From Sphingosinicella humi (GTDB lineage Bacteria > Pseudomonadota > Alphaproteobacteria > Sphingomonadales > Sphingomonadaceae), in NCBI RefSeq assembly GCF_003129465.1, contig NZ_QFFF01000002.1:186001-250000 (forward strand): a stretch of 64,000 nucleotides of DNA, written 5' to 3'. Position numbers and translations under genes: made by a program. Below are positions 49,677 to 58,234 of this stretch, piece by piece. Under the pieces are notes generated by a model. It had not been told where the DNA came from. It did no database searches and was given only the letters and a program-made list of their open reading frames with translations. The first letter of the stretch is position 1. Each line of letters starts with the position of its first letter.

Positions 49677-50863
49677 GCGGCGAAGCTCCGTTGACGCTCG
49701 GCCGCCTGCTCGATCAAGCCGAGCGCCTCATCCAATTCCTCTTCGGTCGTGTAGCGGCCGAAGCCCAGGCGAAGGCTGGACCGGGCTTGGCGATCGTCGA
49801 GACCGAGCGCGGCGAGGACATGGCTGGGCCGTCCGGAGCCGCTGGCGCAGGCGGAGCCGGCGGAGAAGGCCACCCGCCGCACTTCCGAGATCAGGCGGGC
49901 AACGTCGAGGCCGTCGCGGCGAATATTGAGATTGCCATGATATCGCTGCTCGGCCGAGCCGTTGAGGGTCCAGCCGTCGAGCCTAGACCGGGCTCGCCTC
50001 CACAAGCGCTCGACATGGGCATGGTCCTCCTCCCGACGCCGCGAAAGCAGGCGAGCGGCTTCGCCGAAGCCGACGCAGAGGGCGGGCGACAGCGTGCCGG
50101 AGCGGATGCCGCCCTCCTGCCCGCCGCCGTGGAGCAGCGGATCGATCGCGATACCGTCGCGGACCCACAGGGCGCCGATGCCCTTGGGACCGTGAACCTT
50201 GTGGCCGGAAATGGCGACCATGTCGCAGGCCTCCAGCGGAACGGCGGCGCGGCCATAGCCCTGGACCGCGTCGCAGAAGAGAAGCGCGCCTCGACTGCGG
50301 GCGAGAGCGGAGATTTCGGCGATCGGCTGGACGACTCCGATCTCGTTGTTCACCAGCATCGCCGCGACGAGTCCGGTGCGATCGTCGATGCGATCGGCGA
50401 CCTGGTTGAGGTCGACGATGCCATCCGGCTGGACGGGCAGGATGTCGATGTCGAAGCCTTGAGAGCCGAGCCATTCGACCGTGTCGAGAACGCAGGCATG
50501 CTCGGTGGCCAGGGTCAGTATTCGGCGCTTGTCGGCGGGGAGATGTGCCGCCGCGCCCTTGAGCGCCCAATTGGCGGCCTCGGTGGCGCCGGAGGTGAAG
50601 AAAAGCTTCCCAGGAACCGGTTCGCCCTGAGCGTAGTCGAGGGGCGTATGTGGCGAGTCCGTACCAGCGCCCCTCGACTTCGCTCGGGACGAACGGAGAG
50701 CTTCCAGAATATGCTCTCTCGCCACCTCGACCGCCGCCGCCGCTTCACGGCCGAGGCGGTGAGGACTGTGCGGATTGCCGAAATGGGTCTCCAGCCACGG
50801 ACGCATGGCGGCCGCGACTTCGGGGGCGAGCGGAGTGGTGGCTTGATAATCGAGATAGATCAT
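49673..50863 (-). CDS. Cysteine desulfurase carrying an in-frame palindromic-repeat insertion
   Basis: A 396-residue PLP cysteine desulfurase (NifS/IscS type) supplying persulfide sulfur for Fe-S clusters. YLDYQATTPLAP, FTSGATEAANWALKG, PLP Lys in ISGHKVHGPKGIG and the active Cys in GSACASGSGRPSHVL are intact. Residues about 57-82 ([11 protein letters not shown] to the run before GKLFFTSG) have no family counterpart and are the translation of a family A repeat (50619-50695). This stretch would form a surface extension before the GATE loop. It is coupled to the flanking genes by short overlaps. Confidence 0.93.
   Translation of the reverse strand: MIYLDYQATTPLAPEVAAAMRPWLETHFGNPHSPHRLGREAAAAVEVAREHILEALRSSRAKSRGAGTDSPHTPLDYAQGEPVPGKLFFTSGATEAANWALKGAAAHLPADKRRILTLATEHACVLDTVEWLGSQGFDIDILPVQPDGIVDLNQVADRIDDRTGLVAAMLVNNEIGVVQPIAEISALARSRGALLFCDAVQGYGRAAVPLEACDMVAISGHKVHGPKGIGALWVRDGIAIDPLLHGGGQEGGIRSGTLSPALCVGFGEAARLLSRRREEDHAHVERLWRRARSRLDGWTLNGSAEQRYHGNLNIRRDGLDVARLISEVRRVAFSAGSACASGSGRPSHVLAALGLDDRQARSSLRLGFGRYTTEEELDEALGLIEQAAERQRSFAA
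50619..50695. repeat. REPIN-like element, family A copy 3, inside the cysteine desulfurase gene
   Basis: Arms at 50619-50646 and 50668-50695 with a 21-base loop nearly identical to copy 1. It is read in frame as codons 57-82 of the desulfurase. Confidence 0.9.
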
Positions 50864-51912
50864 GCGGCGCGGCGTTTGGCGGCTATCCTGGTCCAGGCTC
50901 GGACGAAGCGGTCGACTTCCTGTGCGGTGGTGGAGGGACCGAAGCTCACCCGGACGACCTCCCGGGCGGCGGTTTCGTCCCAGCCCATGGCGGCAAGAAC
51001 GTGGCTCGGCTTCAAGCTGCCCGAGGAGCAGGCGCTCCCCGCCGAAACGGCGATGCCTGCCAGATCGAACTGGATGAGCTGGGCATTGGAGGGCACGCCC
51101 GGCATGCGATAGGCGCCGATGGTGGGAATCCGCGGCGAACCGGACGCCACGACTTCGCCGTCAGCGGCGACGAGCGCCGCTTCGAGCTGCTCGCGAAGCT
51201 CGGCAGCCTTGTCGATCCATCGGGGCGCGGCCTCCAACGCGGCCGCCATGGCGAGGATGCCGGGGAGATTTTCGGTTCCCGGCCGATAGCCCTGCTCCTG
51301 ACCGCCGACGGCCTCTATCAATCCGAAATCGCGCAGTAGCAGAGCCCCGACGCCCGGTGGCCCGCCGAATTTGTGGGCGGAGATGGCGATCATGTCGGCG
51401 TCCGGCAGCGACAGCTTGCCCGCAGTCTGGGCGCAATCGGCGAGGAGAATGCCGCCGTTCTCGCGCACCGCCTCGGCGATCTTGTCCAAAGGCTGCAGGA
51501 CGCCCGTTTCGTTGTTGGCGTGCTGGACGGCGACGAGCGGCCGTTCGCCATCCACACCCGTCGCATGGACCAACCCGGCCGGGCCGACCGGCAGCCTCAC
51601 CCCATTGGGAACGGCACGGAAAACCGCCTCATGCTCGACGGCCGACACATAGCAGGTCCCCGACTTGGCACGGCCGAGGGCGATGGCGAGCGCTTCGCTG
51701 GCGCCGGAGGTGAAGACGATCTTGCCCGTCCAGCCGAGCGCGGCGGCGATCCGCGTCCGGGCCTCCTCCAGTGCCGCCTTGGCCGCGCGGCCTTCCGCAT
51801 GCGGCGAGCTCGGATTGTGCCAGCGCGCCAGGGCCTCGGCCATGGCTTCGCGCGCCGCTGGGAGGAGCGGCGTGGTCGCGGCGTGATCGAGATAGGCGCG
51901 GGCTTCCGGCAC
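50860..51912 (-). CDS. Cysteine desulfurase family protein (second, shorter paralogue)
   Basis: A 350-residue PLP cysteine desulfurase. YLDHAATTPLLPAAREAM, KIVFTSGASEALAIAL, PLP Lys in ISAHKFGGPPGVGALLL and Cys in GSACSSGSLKPSHVL. It is about 40% shorter in loops than classic NifS and diverged from the neighbour. GTG 51912 has AGAGGA just upstream and is preferred to longer starts that would overlap the divergent promoter. First gene of a desulfurase-desulfurase-ferredoxin operon. Confidence 0.9.
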   Translation of the reverse strand: MPEARAYLDHAATTPLLPAAREAMAEALARWHNPSSPHAEGRAAKAALEEARTRIAAALGWTGKIVFTSGASEALAIALGRAKSGTCYVSAVEHEAVFRAVPNGVRLPVGPAGLVHATGVDGERPLVAVQHANNETGVLQPLDKIAEAVRENGGILLADCAQTAGKLSLPDADMIAISAHKFGGPPGVGALLLRDFGLIEAVGGQEQGYRPGTENLPGILAMAAALEAAPRWIDKAAELREQLEAALVAADGEVVASGSPRIPTIGAYRMPGVPSNAQLIQFDLAGIAVSAGSACSSGSLKPSHVLAAMGWDETAAREVVRVSFGPSTTAQEVDRFVRAWTRIAAKRRAA

Positions 51913-52019
51913 CGATGTCCTCTTGATTGCTAAGCGGGTGCTTCGACCTATATAGAGCGCCATCGCGCTCGGCACAGTCCGGGCGTGCTCCTTATCACGC
52001 CAGTCCAAGCGCAGGTGCA

Positions 52020-52676
52020 ATGCCCGAAGTCATTTTTCCCGGCCCCGAAGGCCGTCTCGAAGGCCGTTTCCAACCGGGGCCGCGCCCCCGCGCGCCCGTC
52101 GCCATGATCCTCCACCCGCATCCGCAGGCGGGCGGCACGATGAACAACGCCATCGTCCAGGCGCTCTACAAGACGTTCGTGCGCCGCGGCTTCGCGACCC
52201 TGCGCTTCAACTTTCGCGGCGTCGGCAAGAGCCAGGGCGTGTTCGACAACGGCATCGGCGAACTGTCCGACGCCGCCTCCGCGCTCGACTGGGTGCAGCA
52301 GATCCATCCCGAGGCCGAGACGACCTGGGTCGCGGGCGTGAGCTTCGGTGCCTGGATCGGTATGCAGCTCCTCATGCGTCGTCCCGAGGTGCGCGGCTTC
52401 ATCTCGATCGCCCCGCCGGCGAACATGTACGACTTCACCTTCCTCGCCCCCTGCCCCGCTTCGGGCATCATCATCCAGGGCGAGGCCGACGAGGTGGTGA
52501 CGCCGATCGCCGTGCAGAAGCTGGTCGACAAGCTCCGCACCCAGAAGCACATCACCATCCACCACGACACCATTCCCGGCGCGAATCACTTCTTCCAGAA
52601 CGAGATGCCGCAGCTGATGAAATCGGTGGACGACTATCTGGATTTCAGGCTCGACCCCAGCTGCCCGATCAAGTGA
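52020..52676 (+). CDS. Alpha/beta hydrolase (YsgA/UPF0227-like, suf-associated type)
   Basis: A 218-residue alpha/beta hydrolase without signal peptide: MILHPHPQAGGTMNN (oxyanion region), nucleophile Ser in VAGVSFGAWIGMQL, Asp in QGEADEVVTP and His in IPGANHFFQNE. This family often lies beside Fe-S assembly genes in alphaproteobacteria; the substrate is unknown. It diverges from the cysteine desulfurase operon. Confidence 0.88.
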   Translation: MPEVIFPGPEGRLEGRFQPGPRPRAPVAMILHPHPQAGGTMNNAIVQALYKTFVRRGFATLRFNFRGVGKSQGVFDNGIGELSDAASALDWVQQIHPEAETTWVAGVSFGAWIGMQLLMRRPEVRGFISIAPPANMYDFTFLAPCPASGIIIQGEADEVVTPIAVQKLVDKLRTQKHITIHHDTIPGANHFFQNEMPQLMKSVDDYLDFRLDPSCPIK

Positions 52677-52700
52677 CGTTTCGAGCGAACCGACTCAAAA

Positions 52701-52730
52701 CGTCATCCCGGACTTGATCCGGGATCCAGG
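52701..52730. repeat. Short palindromic repeat, family D copy 2
   Basis: CGTCATCCCGGACTTGATCC followed by GGGATCC, a short hairpin between the hydrolase and the convergent small membrane gene. Related to 30894-30920. Confidence 0.6.
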
Positions 52731-52759
52731 AACACTGTCTTAAGCGGATCCTCCCTGCC

Positions 52760-52930
52760 CTAAAGCGTCAAGATCAGCACGTTCCCGAGCAGCACCAGCG
52801 CCGCCACCAGCATCAGCGCGCCCTTCTTTGCATCGCGTCGCTTGGCGATGAGCCATAGGCCGCCGCCGCCCAGGAGGAGGGCGGCGACCATGGCGATGGA
52901 AAGGAGGATCGATCCCAGTCCGCTGGTCAT
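52760..52930 (-). CDS. Small two-helix membrane protein
   Basis: A 56-residue protein with two hydrophobic helices (LLSIAMVAALLLGGGGLWLI and ALMLVAALVLLGNVLIL) joined by a basic loop KRRDAKKG. Function unknown. ATG 52930 is used; a slightly longer start at 52945 exists. Adjacent to a divergent small gene. Confidence 0.65.
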   Translation of the reverse strand: MTSGLGSILLSIAMVAALLLGGGGLWLIAKRRDAKKGALMLVAALVLLGNVLILTL

Positions 52931-53012
52931 GCCGCTCCATGGCACGCCGCAACGGCGCGAGAAAGGCCCGGGCTTTTACGAAAGGTTAAGCATCCGGGAT
53001 TATGACGGTTCC

Positions 53013-53261
53013 ATGGGGCACATGGACCTTCAGCTTGGCCTCGACGAGGCCTTCGAGCGAATCGAGGAGACGATCCTCCCCAGCATCTCGATGATGCTGG
53101 ACACCCTGCTCGACGCGGCGACCCTGGGACAGCCGGGGATCGACGCCGAAGTCTATGCGGCGGAGCTGCGCACCATCGCCCTTCAGCTCGAGGAGCTGAC
53201 GAAGCAGGTAGAGGCGATGTCGCCGGCCCATCTCGACCCCCAGGAATATCGCGCCGCCTAA
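53013..53261 (+). CDS. Hypothetical 82-residue helical protein
   Basis: Unrecognised acidic, helical protein (LGLDEAFERIEETILPSISM, then ELRTIALQLEELTKQVEAM). No signal or membrane segment. ATG 53013 is the first in the well-behaved part of the frame; ribosome-site support is weak. The last bases overlap the convergent dehydratase gene end. Confidence 0.5.
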   Translation: MGHMDLQLGLDEAFERIEETILPSISMMLDTLLDAATLGQPGIDAEVYAAELRTIALQLEELTKQVEAMSPAHLDPQEYRAA

Positions 53262-54229
53262 GCGGCCTCAGACCGTAATATCTCCGCATAGACGAGCGGA
53301 TCGACATTGCCTCCCGAGAGAATGATCGCCGTCCGCCCGGTGAGAGGGCCTGCCTTGCCGGCCAGCACCGCGGCCAGCGACACCGCCCCGCCCGGCTCGA
53401 CGACCAGGCGCAGGTGACGCGCGGCGAAAGCCATGGCGGCTGCGATCTCGTCTTCGGTAACGGCGACCCCGCGAGCCCCCGCTTCGCGTAGGGCATTGAA
53501 TGTCAGGGGCGAGACCAGCTTCGTCTGAAGCGCGTCGCATCGCGTCGGCGGCGCGTCATCCGGCACGGGCACGCGCTCGCCCAGGTCCAGCGATCGGGCC
53601 ATGTCGTCCCAGCCTTCGGGCTCGGCGACGACGATCTCCGCCTCCGGAAGAGCGAGCGCGATCCCTGCCGAAAGACCGCCCCCGCCGCAATTGACGAGCA
53701 CCTTGTCGGGCACGCCGCCCGTGGCTTCGATCATCTGCGCGCGGAGCTCGACGCCAACCGACCCCTGCCCTTCGATAATGTCGACATCGTCGAAGGATGG
53801 AACGAGCGTCGCCCCGGTTTCGGCGGCGAGGCGGGCGCCGATCTCCTCGCGACTCTCTCGCGCCCGATCATATTCGACGACCTTGGCGCCCGCGGCCTCG
53901 GTCGCCTGCCGCTTCACCGTCGGCGCATCGGACGGCATGACGATGGTGGCGGCGATTGCCATCCGCCGGGCCGCAATGGCGACGCCCTGCGCGTGATTGC
54001 CCGACGAAAAGGCGACAACGCCGCGCGTCCGCTCCTCTGGGCTGAGCAGCATCAGCCGGTTGGTGGCGCCGCGCAGCTTGAAGCTGCCGCCCAGCTGCAG
54101 GCACTCGGCCTTGGCCCACAGCCGCTGGCCCTCGACTTCGAAGGGCAGCAACGGCGTTCGAGTCATTTCGCCGGCGATCCGCGCCGCCGCGGCTTCGACT
54201 CCTTCCCGCGTCGGCTTTCTCATCGTCAT
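53258..54229 (-). CDS. PLP-dependent threonine/serine dehydratase (serine racemase family)
   Basis: A 323-residue fold-type II PLP enzyme: PLP Lys in GGSFKLRGATNRL, SSGNHAQGVAIAAR, the phosphate-binding loop NCGGGGLSAGIAL and the C-terminal SGGN. It has no regulatory ACT domain, so it belongs with catabolic dehydratases and serine racemase; deaminates L-threonine/serine or related hydroxyamino acids. ATG 54229 has AAGGGA nine bases upstream; ATG 54247 is an alternative. Confidence 0.88.
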   Translation of the reverse strand: MTMRKPTREGVEAAAARIAGEMTRTPLLPFEVEGQRLWAKAECLQLGGSFKLRGATNRLMLLSPEERTRGVVAFSSGNHAQGVAIAARRMAIAATIVMPSDAPTVKRQATEAAGAKVVEYDRARESREEIGARLAAETGATLVPSFDDVDIIEGQGSVGVELRAQMIEATGGVPDKVLVNCGGGGLSAGIALALPEAEIVVAEPEGWDDMARSLDLGERVPVPDDAPPTRCDALQTKLVSPLTFNALREAGARGVAVTEDEIAAAMAFAARHLRLVVEPGGAVSLAAVLAGKAGPLTGRTAIILSGGNVDPLVYAEILRSEAA

Positions 54230-54437
54230 TCGCTCGATTCCCTTCATCGCGCCCGAGCCACGATCCGACACGGAAACCGCAACGATTTCCTTGCCCTAAC
54301 CGTCCTCCAGAACATGGCAAACAGGCAGGTCTTTACAGGGGGGTATCACGAACTTATATCGCGCCTCCGCAGCCCCATGGGGACTTCCAAACCGCAAGGC
54401 TGCTTCGTCGTCAACTACCCTCTGGAGGTCCCTTGAA

Positions 54438-55625
54438 TTGCACAGCCATCATAGCGCGCTGGGGCTAGCGACTGCCCTCCGACCGGTTCAGCCGGTCACG
54501 CTCATTCGTCCGCACGCGGCTCGCCGTGCCGCTCGGTTCTTCGTCGAGAAGTTTCCGGGCACGGCCATGTATGCGGTCAAGGCGAACCCTTCTCCGGACC
54601 TGCTGAAGGTGCTCTGGGACAGCGGCGTGACGCATTACGACGTCGCGTCGATCGCCGAGGTGCGTCTCCTGTCGGAGACGCTGCCGGAGGCCCGGCTTTG
54701 CTTCATGCACCCGGTGAAGGCCGAGGAAGCGATCGCGGAAGCTTATTTCGAGCATAGCGTTCGCACCTTCTCGCTCGACACGATGGACGAGCTGGAGAAG
54801 ATCGTCCGCGCCACCAAGGGCGCGAGCGACCTCAACCTGTGCGTGCGGCTGCGCGTCTCTTCCGATCATTCGAAGCTGAGCCTCGCCTCCAAGTTCGGGG
54901 CGGAGCCGGGCGAGACCAAGGCTTTGCTGTTCGCGGCCCGCCAGGCGGCGGACGCGCTCGGCATCTGCTTCCATGTCGGTAGCCAGGCCATGACGCCTGC
55001 GGCCTATGCCGAGGCGATGGAGCGCGTGCGCGCGGCGATCGTCGAGGCGGCCGTCACCGTCGACATCGTCGATGTCGGCGGAGGCTTTCCTTCGACTTAT
55101 CCGGGCATGGAGCCGCCGCCGCTCGAGACCTATTTCGAGGTGATCCACAAGGCGTTCGAGAGCCTGCCGATTTCCTATTCGGCTGAGCTCTGGTGCGAGC
55201 CGGGCCGTGCGCTCTGCGCCGAATATGCGAGCGTGCTGGTCCGCGTCGAGAAGCGTCGCGGTAACGAGCTCTACATCAATGACGGAGCCTACGGCGCGCT
55301 GTTCGATGCGGCGCATGTCGGCTGGCGTTTCCCGGTGAAGCTGGTGCGCGAGGAAATCTCGGACGCCAAGGACGTGGCGTTCAGCTTCTACGGGCCGACC
55401 TGCGACGATCTCGATCATATGGCCGGCCCGTTCCTGCTTCCGGCCGATGTCGCCGCTGGCGACTATATCGAGATCGGCATGCTCGGCGCCTATGGCTGCG
55501 CGATGCGGACCGGGTTTAACGGCTTCGGATCGGACATGAAGGTCGAGATGACCGACGAGCCGATGGCGACGCTCTACGGCGGAGCCGAGGAACAGGCCGT
55601 TCCGTCGAACGTCGTTACGCTGTAA
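54438..55625 (+). CDS. Ornithine/lysine/diaminopimelate-type group IV PLP decarboxylase
   Basis: A 395-residue alanine-racemase-fold decarboxylase: PLP Lys in MYAVKANPSPDLL, HVGSQ, DVGGGFPSTYPG, substrate-site EPGRALCAE and dimer-interface YGPTCDDLDHM (catalytic Cys). Most like ornithine decarboxylase making putrescine; a lysine decarboxylase specificity is possible. TTG 54438 with GGAGG nine bases upstream is the most plausible start. It is followed by a deoxyhypusine-synthase-like gene, which suggests polyamine synthesis. Confidence 0.9.
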   Translation: MHSHHSALGLATALRPVQPVTLIRPHAARRAARFFVEKFPGTAMYAVKANPSPDLLKVLWDSGVTHYDVASIAEVRLLSETLPEARLCFMHPVKAEEAIAEAYFEHSVRTFSLDTMDELEKIVRATKGASDLNLCVRLRVSSDHSKLSLASKFGAEPGETKALLFAARQAADALGICFHVGSQAMTPAAYAEAMERVRAAIVEAAVTVDIVDVGGGFPSTYPGMEPPPLETYFEVIHKAFESLPISYSAELWCEPGRALCAEYASVLVRVEKRRGNELYINDGAYGALFDAAHVGWRFPVKLVREEISDAKDVAFSFYGPTCDDLDHMAGPFLLPADVAAGDYIEIGMLGAYGCAMRTGFNGFGSDMKVEMTDEPMATLYGGAEEQAVPSNVVTL

Positions 55626-55632
55626 TTTAGCT

Positions 55633-55725
55633 CCCCTCCCGCTTGCGGGAGGGGGTGGGGGAGGGCATGTCCCGCCCCACGATTCCGACAGCCCCTCCCC
55701 TAACCCCTCCCGCAAGCGGGAGGGG
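55633..55725. repeat. Pair of palindromic repeats, family C
   Basis: Two 22-bp palindromes of the type CCCCTCCCGCTTGCGGGAGG (55633-55654) and CCCCTCCCGCAAGCGGGAGG (55704-55725), separated by a G-rich/C-rich complementary spacer. They lie between the decarboxylase and the deoxyhypusine-synthase-like gene. Confidence 0.8.
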
Positions 55726-55750
55726 ACATGAGTTCATTGGAGACCCCAAA

Positions 55751-56806
55751 ATGACCACCGAAGCCCTCATCAACGACACCCGCAAGGCGGAGCTGCTGTC
55801 GACCGAGGTCGAGCATATCGACATCAAGAATTTCGACGCGCGCCCGATCGTCGAGGCGATGAAGAAGATGAGCTTCACCAGCCGCGACCTGGGCCGCGCG
55901 ACGGACATCTACAACCAGATGCTGGCCGATCCGGACTGCTCGATCGTGCTTGTCGTCGCCGGATCGACTTCGGCCGGCGGCTGCATGGATCTCTATGCGG
56001 ACCTCGTGAAGCACAACATGGTCGACGCGATCGTCGCTACCGGCGCCACGATCGTCGACATGGATTTCTTCGAAGCGCTTGGCCACAAGCACTATCAAGC
56101 GCTTGAAATCCCTGACGACGACACGCTGCGCTCGCTCTATATCGACCGCATCTACGACACCTATATCGACGAGGTGGCGCTGCAGAATGTCGACCACACG
56201 GTCGCGCTCATCGCCAACGAGCTCGAGCCCCGCCCCTATTCCTCGCGCGCCTTCATCCGCGAGATGGGCAAGTGGCTGACCAAGAACGGCAAGAAGGAGA
56301 ACAGCCTCGTCAAGCTCGCCTACGAGAATGACGTGCCGATCTTCTGCCCGGCCTTCACCGACAGCTCGGCGGGCTTCGGTCTCGTCAAGCATCAGGTCGA
56401 TGCGATGAAGGCGGGCCGCTCCTATCTGACGATGGATTCGATCGCCGATTTCCGTGAGCTGACCGACATCAAGATCAAGGCCGGCACCACCGGCCTGCTG
56501 ATGATCGGCGGCGGCGTGCCGAAGAACTTCGTCCAGGACACGGTCGTCTGCGCCGAGATCCTCGGCCACGAGGATGTCGAGGTGCACAAATATGCGGTGC
56601 AGATCACGGTCGCGGACGTCCGCGACGGCGCCTGCTCCTCCTCGACCCTCCAGGAGGCGGCGTCCTGGGGCAAGGTTTCGACGGCCCTGGAACAGATGGT
56701 CTATGCCGAGGCGACCTCGGTGCTGCCGCTCCTGGCTTCCGACGCCTATCATCGCGGCCACTGGAAGACCCGCGCCAAGCGCGCCTTTGGGAAGATGTTC
56801 GACTGA
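55751..56806 (+). CDS. Deoxyhypusine-synthase-family enzyme (probable polyamine aminobutyltransferase)
   Basis: A 351-residue DHS-fold protein: VVAGSTSAGGCMDLYADLV, FCPAFTDSSAGFGL, GGGVPKNF and the catalytic Lys in QEAASWGKVS, matching the lysine that forms the enzyme-intermediate of DHS. Bacteria lack eIF5A, so the substrate must differ; transfer of an aminobutyl group to putrescine to form homospermidine is a sensible guess with the decarboxylase next door. ATG 55751. The stop overlaps the amidohydrolase start. Confidence 0.88.
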   Translation: MTTEALINDTRKAELLSTEVEHIDIKNFDARPIVEAMKKMSFTSRDLGRATDIYNQMLADPDCSIVLVVAGSTSAGGCMDLYADLVKHNMVDAIVATGATIVDMDFFEALGHKHYQALEIPDDDTLRSLYIDRIYDTYIDEVALQNVDHTVALIANELEPRPYSSRAFIREMGKWLTKNGKKENSLVKLAYENDVPIFCPAFTDSSAGFGLVKHQVDAMKAGRSYLTMDSIADFRELTDIKIKAGTTGLLMIGGGVPKNFVQDTVVCAEILGHEDVEVHKYAVQITVADVRDGACSSSTLQEAASWGKVSTALEQMVYAEATSVLPLLASDAYHRGHWKTRAKRAFGKMFD

Positions 56807-58233
56807 TGCGGAAAAGACTCGCCGCCCTCGCCGCCGCGCTCCTCCTTACGGCGCCGGCGAGCGCGGGGGGCGAAAAGGCGGACCTCCTCATCCGCCACGC
56901 AACTGTCGTCGATGTCGCCGGCGCGAGAACGGTGCCGGACCAGGCGGTGGCGGTGCGCGGCGACAACATCGTTGCGGTCGGACCCGATGCCGCCGTGGCC
57001 GCGCGCTTCGCAGCGGCCGAGGTGATCGAGGCCTCAGGCAAGTATGTGATGCCGGGCCTGTGGGACATGCACATGCATTTCGGCGGCGGGCCGGAGCTTG
57101 TGGAGGAGAACAGGAATCTTCTCCCCGTCTACGTCGCTTACGGCGTCACCTCGGTTCGCGATGCCGCGGCGGACATCAGCGACTCCGTGCTGACGTGGCG
57201 GAGCGAGGTGGCGAAGGGGGCGCTCCTCGGCCCCACCATCTACACGTCAGGACCCAAGCTGGAGGGCTATGACCCGCTCTGGAAGGGCACGATCGAGGTC
57301 GGAACGCCCGCCGAGGTCGACGCGGCGCTCGATCGGCTGGAGGCGATGGACGTCGACTTCGTCAAGATCACCGACAACACGCTGAAGCCCGACATCTTCC
57401 TCTATGCCGTCAAGGCCGCCAAGGCGCGCGGGATCAAGACCTCGGCGCACACGCCCTATGCGCTGACGATCCTGGAGGCGGCCGAAGCGGGGCTGAGTTC
57501 GGTCGAGCATATCGATTATCTCATCAAGGCCGGCTCCCCCCTGGAGGCGCAGGTCGGCGCCGATTATGCGGCGGGTAAGCTGACCTATGGCGAGGCGTCC
57601 GACCGCTTCGTCGAGACGTTCGATCCCGACTATGCGAGGAGCGTCTATAAACAGCTCGCCGCGACCGGCCTGGCGGTCACGCCGACGCTCAACATGGGCC
57701 GTATCCTCGCCTATCTCGACCAGGAGGATCATTCCGACGATCCGGCGCTGGCCCTCATCGGCCCCGGCCTCCGCAAGACCTATGAATGGCGCGTCGAGCG
57801 CGCCGCCAAGGCCACGCCCGAACAAGTCGCGGATCGGCATCGGGAATATGAGCTCAGCGCCAAGGTGCTCCCGATGCTGCGAGATGCCGGCATCCCCATC
57901 CTGGCCGGGACGGACGCCGGCTATCTCAATTCCTTCAACTATCCCGGCCAAGCGCTACACGACGAGCTGCAGCGCTATGTCGAGGCGGGGCTGACGCCGG
58001 CCGAGGCCCTGGCGAGTGCGACCATTACCGGCCCGGCCTTTCTCGGCCATTCCGATCGCTATGGCGCCGTGGCCGAAGGCAAGACGGCGGATCTCCTGAT
58101 CCTGAATGCCGACCCGCTGGAGGACATTTCCGCCACGCGCGGCATTCACGCCGTAATCCTGAAGGGACAGCTGCTCGACTCCGCCGCGCTGGACCGCCTG
58201 CTCAACGAGGCCAAGGCACGCGCCGCGCGCTAG
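56806..58233 (+). CDS. Exported metal-dependent amidohydrolase
   Basis: A 475-residue amidohydrolase-superfamily enzyme with a signal peptide (about 1-20, ending ASA). Metal ligands lie in GLWDMHMHFGG, TSAHTPYAL, VEHIDYL and LAGTDAGYLNS. Relatives include imidazolonepropionase-like and prolidase-like carboxypeptidases; the substrate is not clear. ATG 56806 overlaps the previous stop (TGATG), an unexpected operon partner for a cytoplasmic polyamine enzyme. Confidence 0.85.
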   Translation: MRKRLAALAAALLLTAPASAGGEKADLLIRHATVVDVAGARTVPDQAVAVRGDNIVAVGPDAAVAARFAAAEVIEASGKYVMPGLWDMHMHFGGGPELVEENRNLLPVYVAYGVTSVRDAAADISDSVLTWRSEVAKGALLGPTIYTSGPKLEGYDPLWKGTIEVGTPAEVDAALDRLEAMDVDFVKITDNTLKPDIFLYAVKAAKARGIKTSAHTPYALTILEAAEAGLSSVEHIDYLIKAGSPLEAQVGADYAAGKLTYGEASDRFVETFDPDYARSVYKQLAATGLAVTPTLNMGRILAYLDQEDHSDDPALALIGPGLRKTYEWRVERAAKATPEQVADRHREYELSAKVLPMLRDAGIPILAGTDAGYLNSFNYPGQALHDELQRYVEAGLTPAEALASATITGPAFLGHSDRYGAVAEGKTADLLILNADPLEDISATRGIHAVILKGQLLDSAALDRLLNEAKARAAR

Positions 58234-58234
58234 A

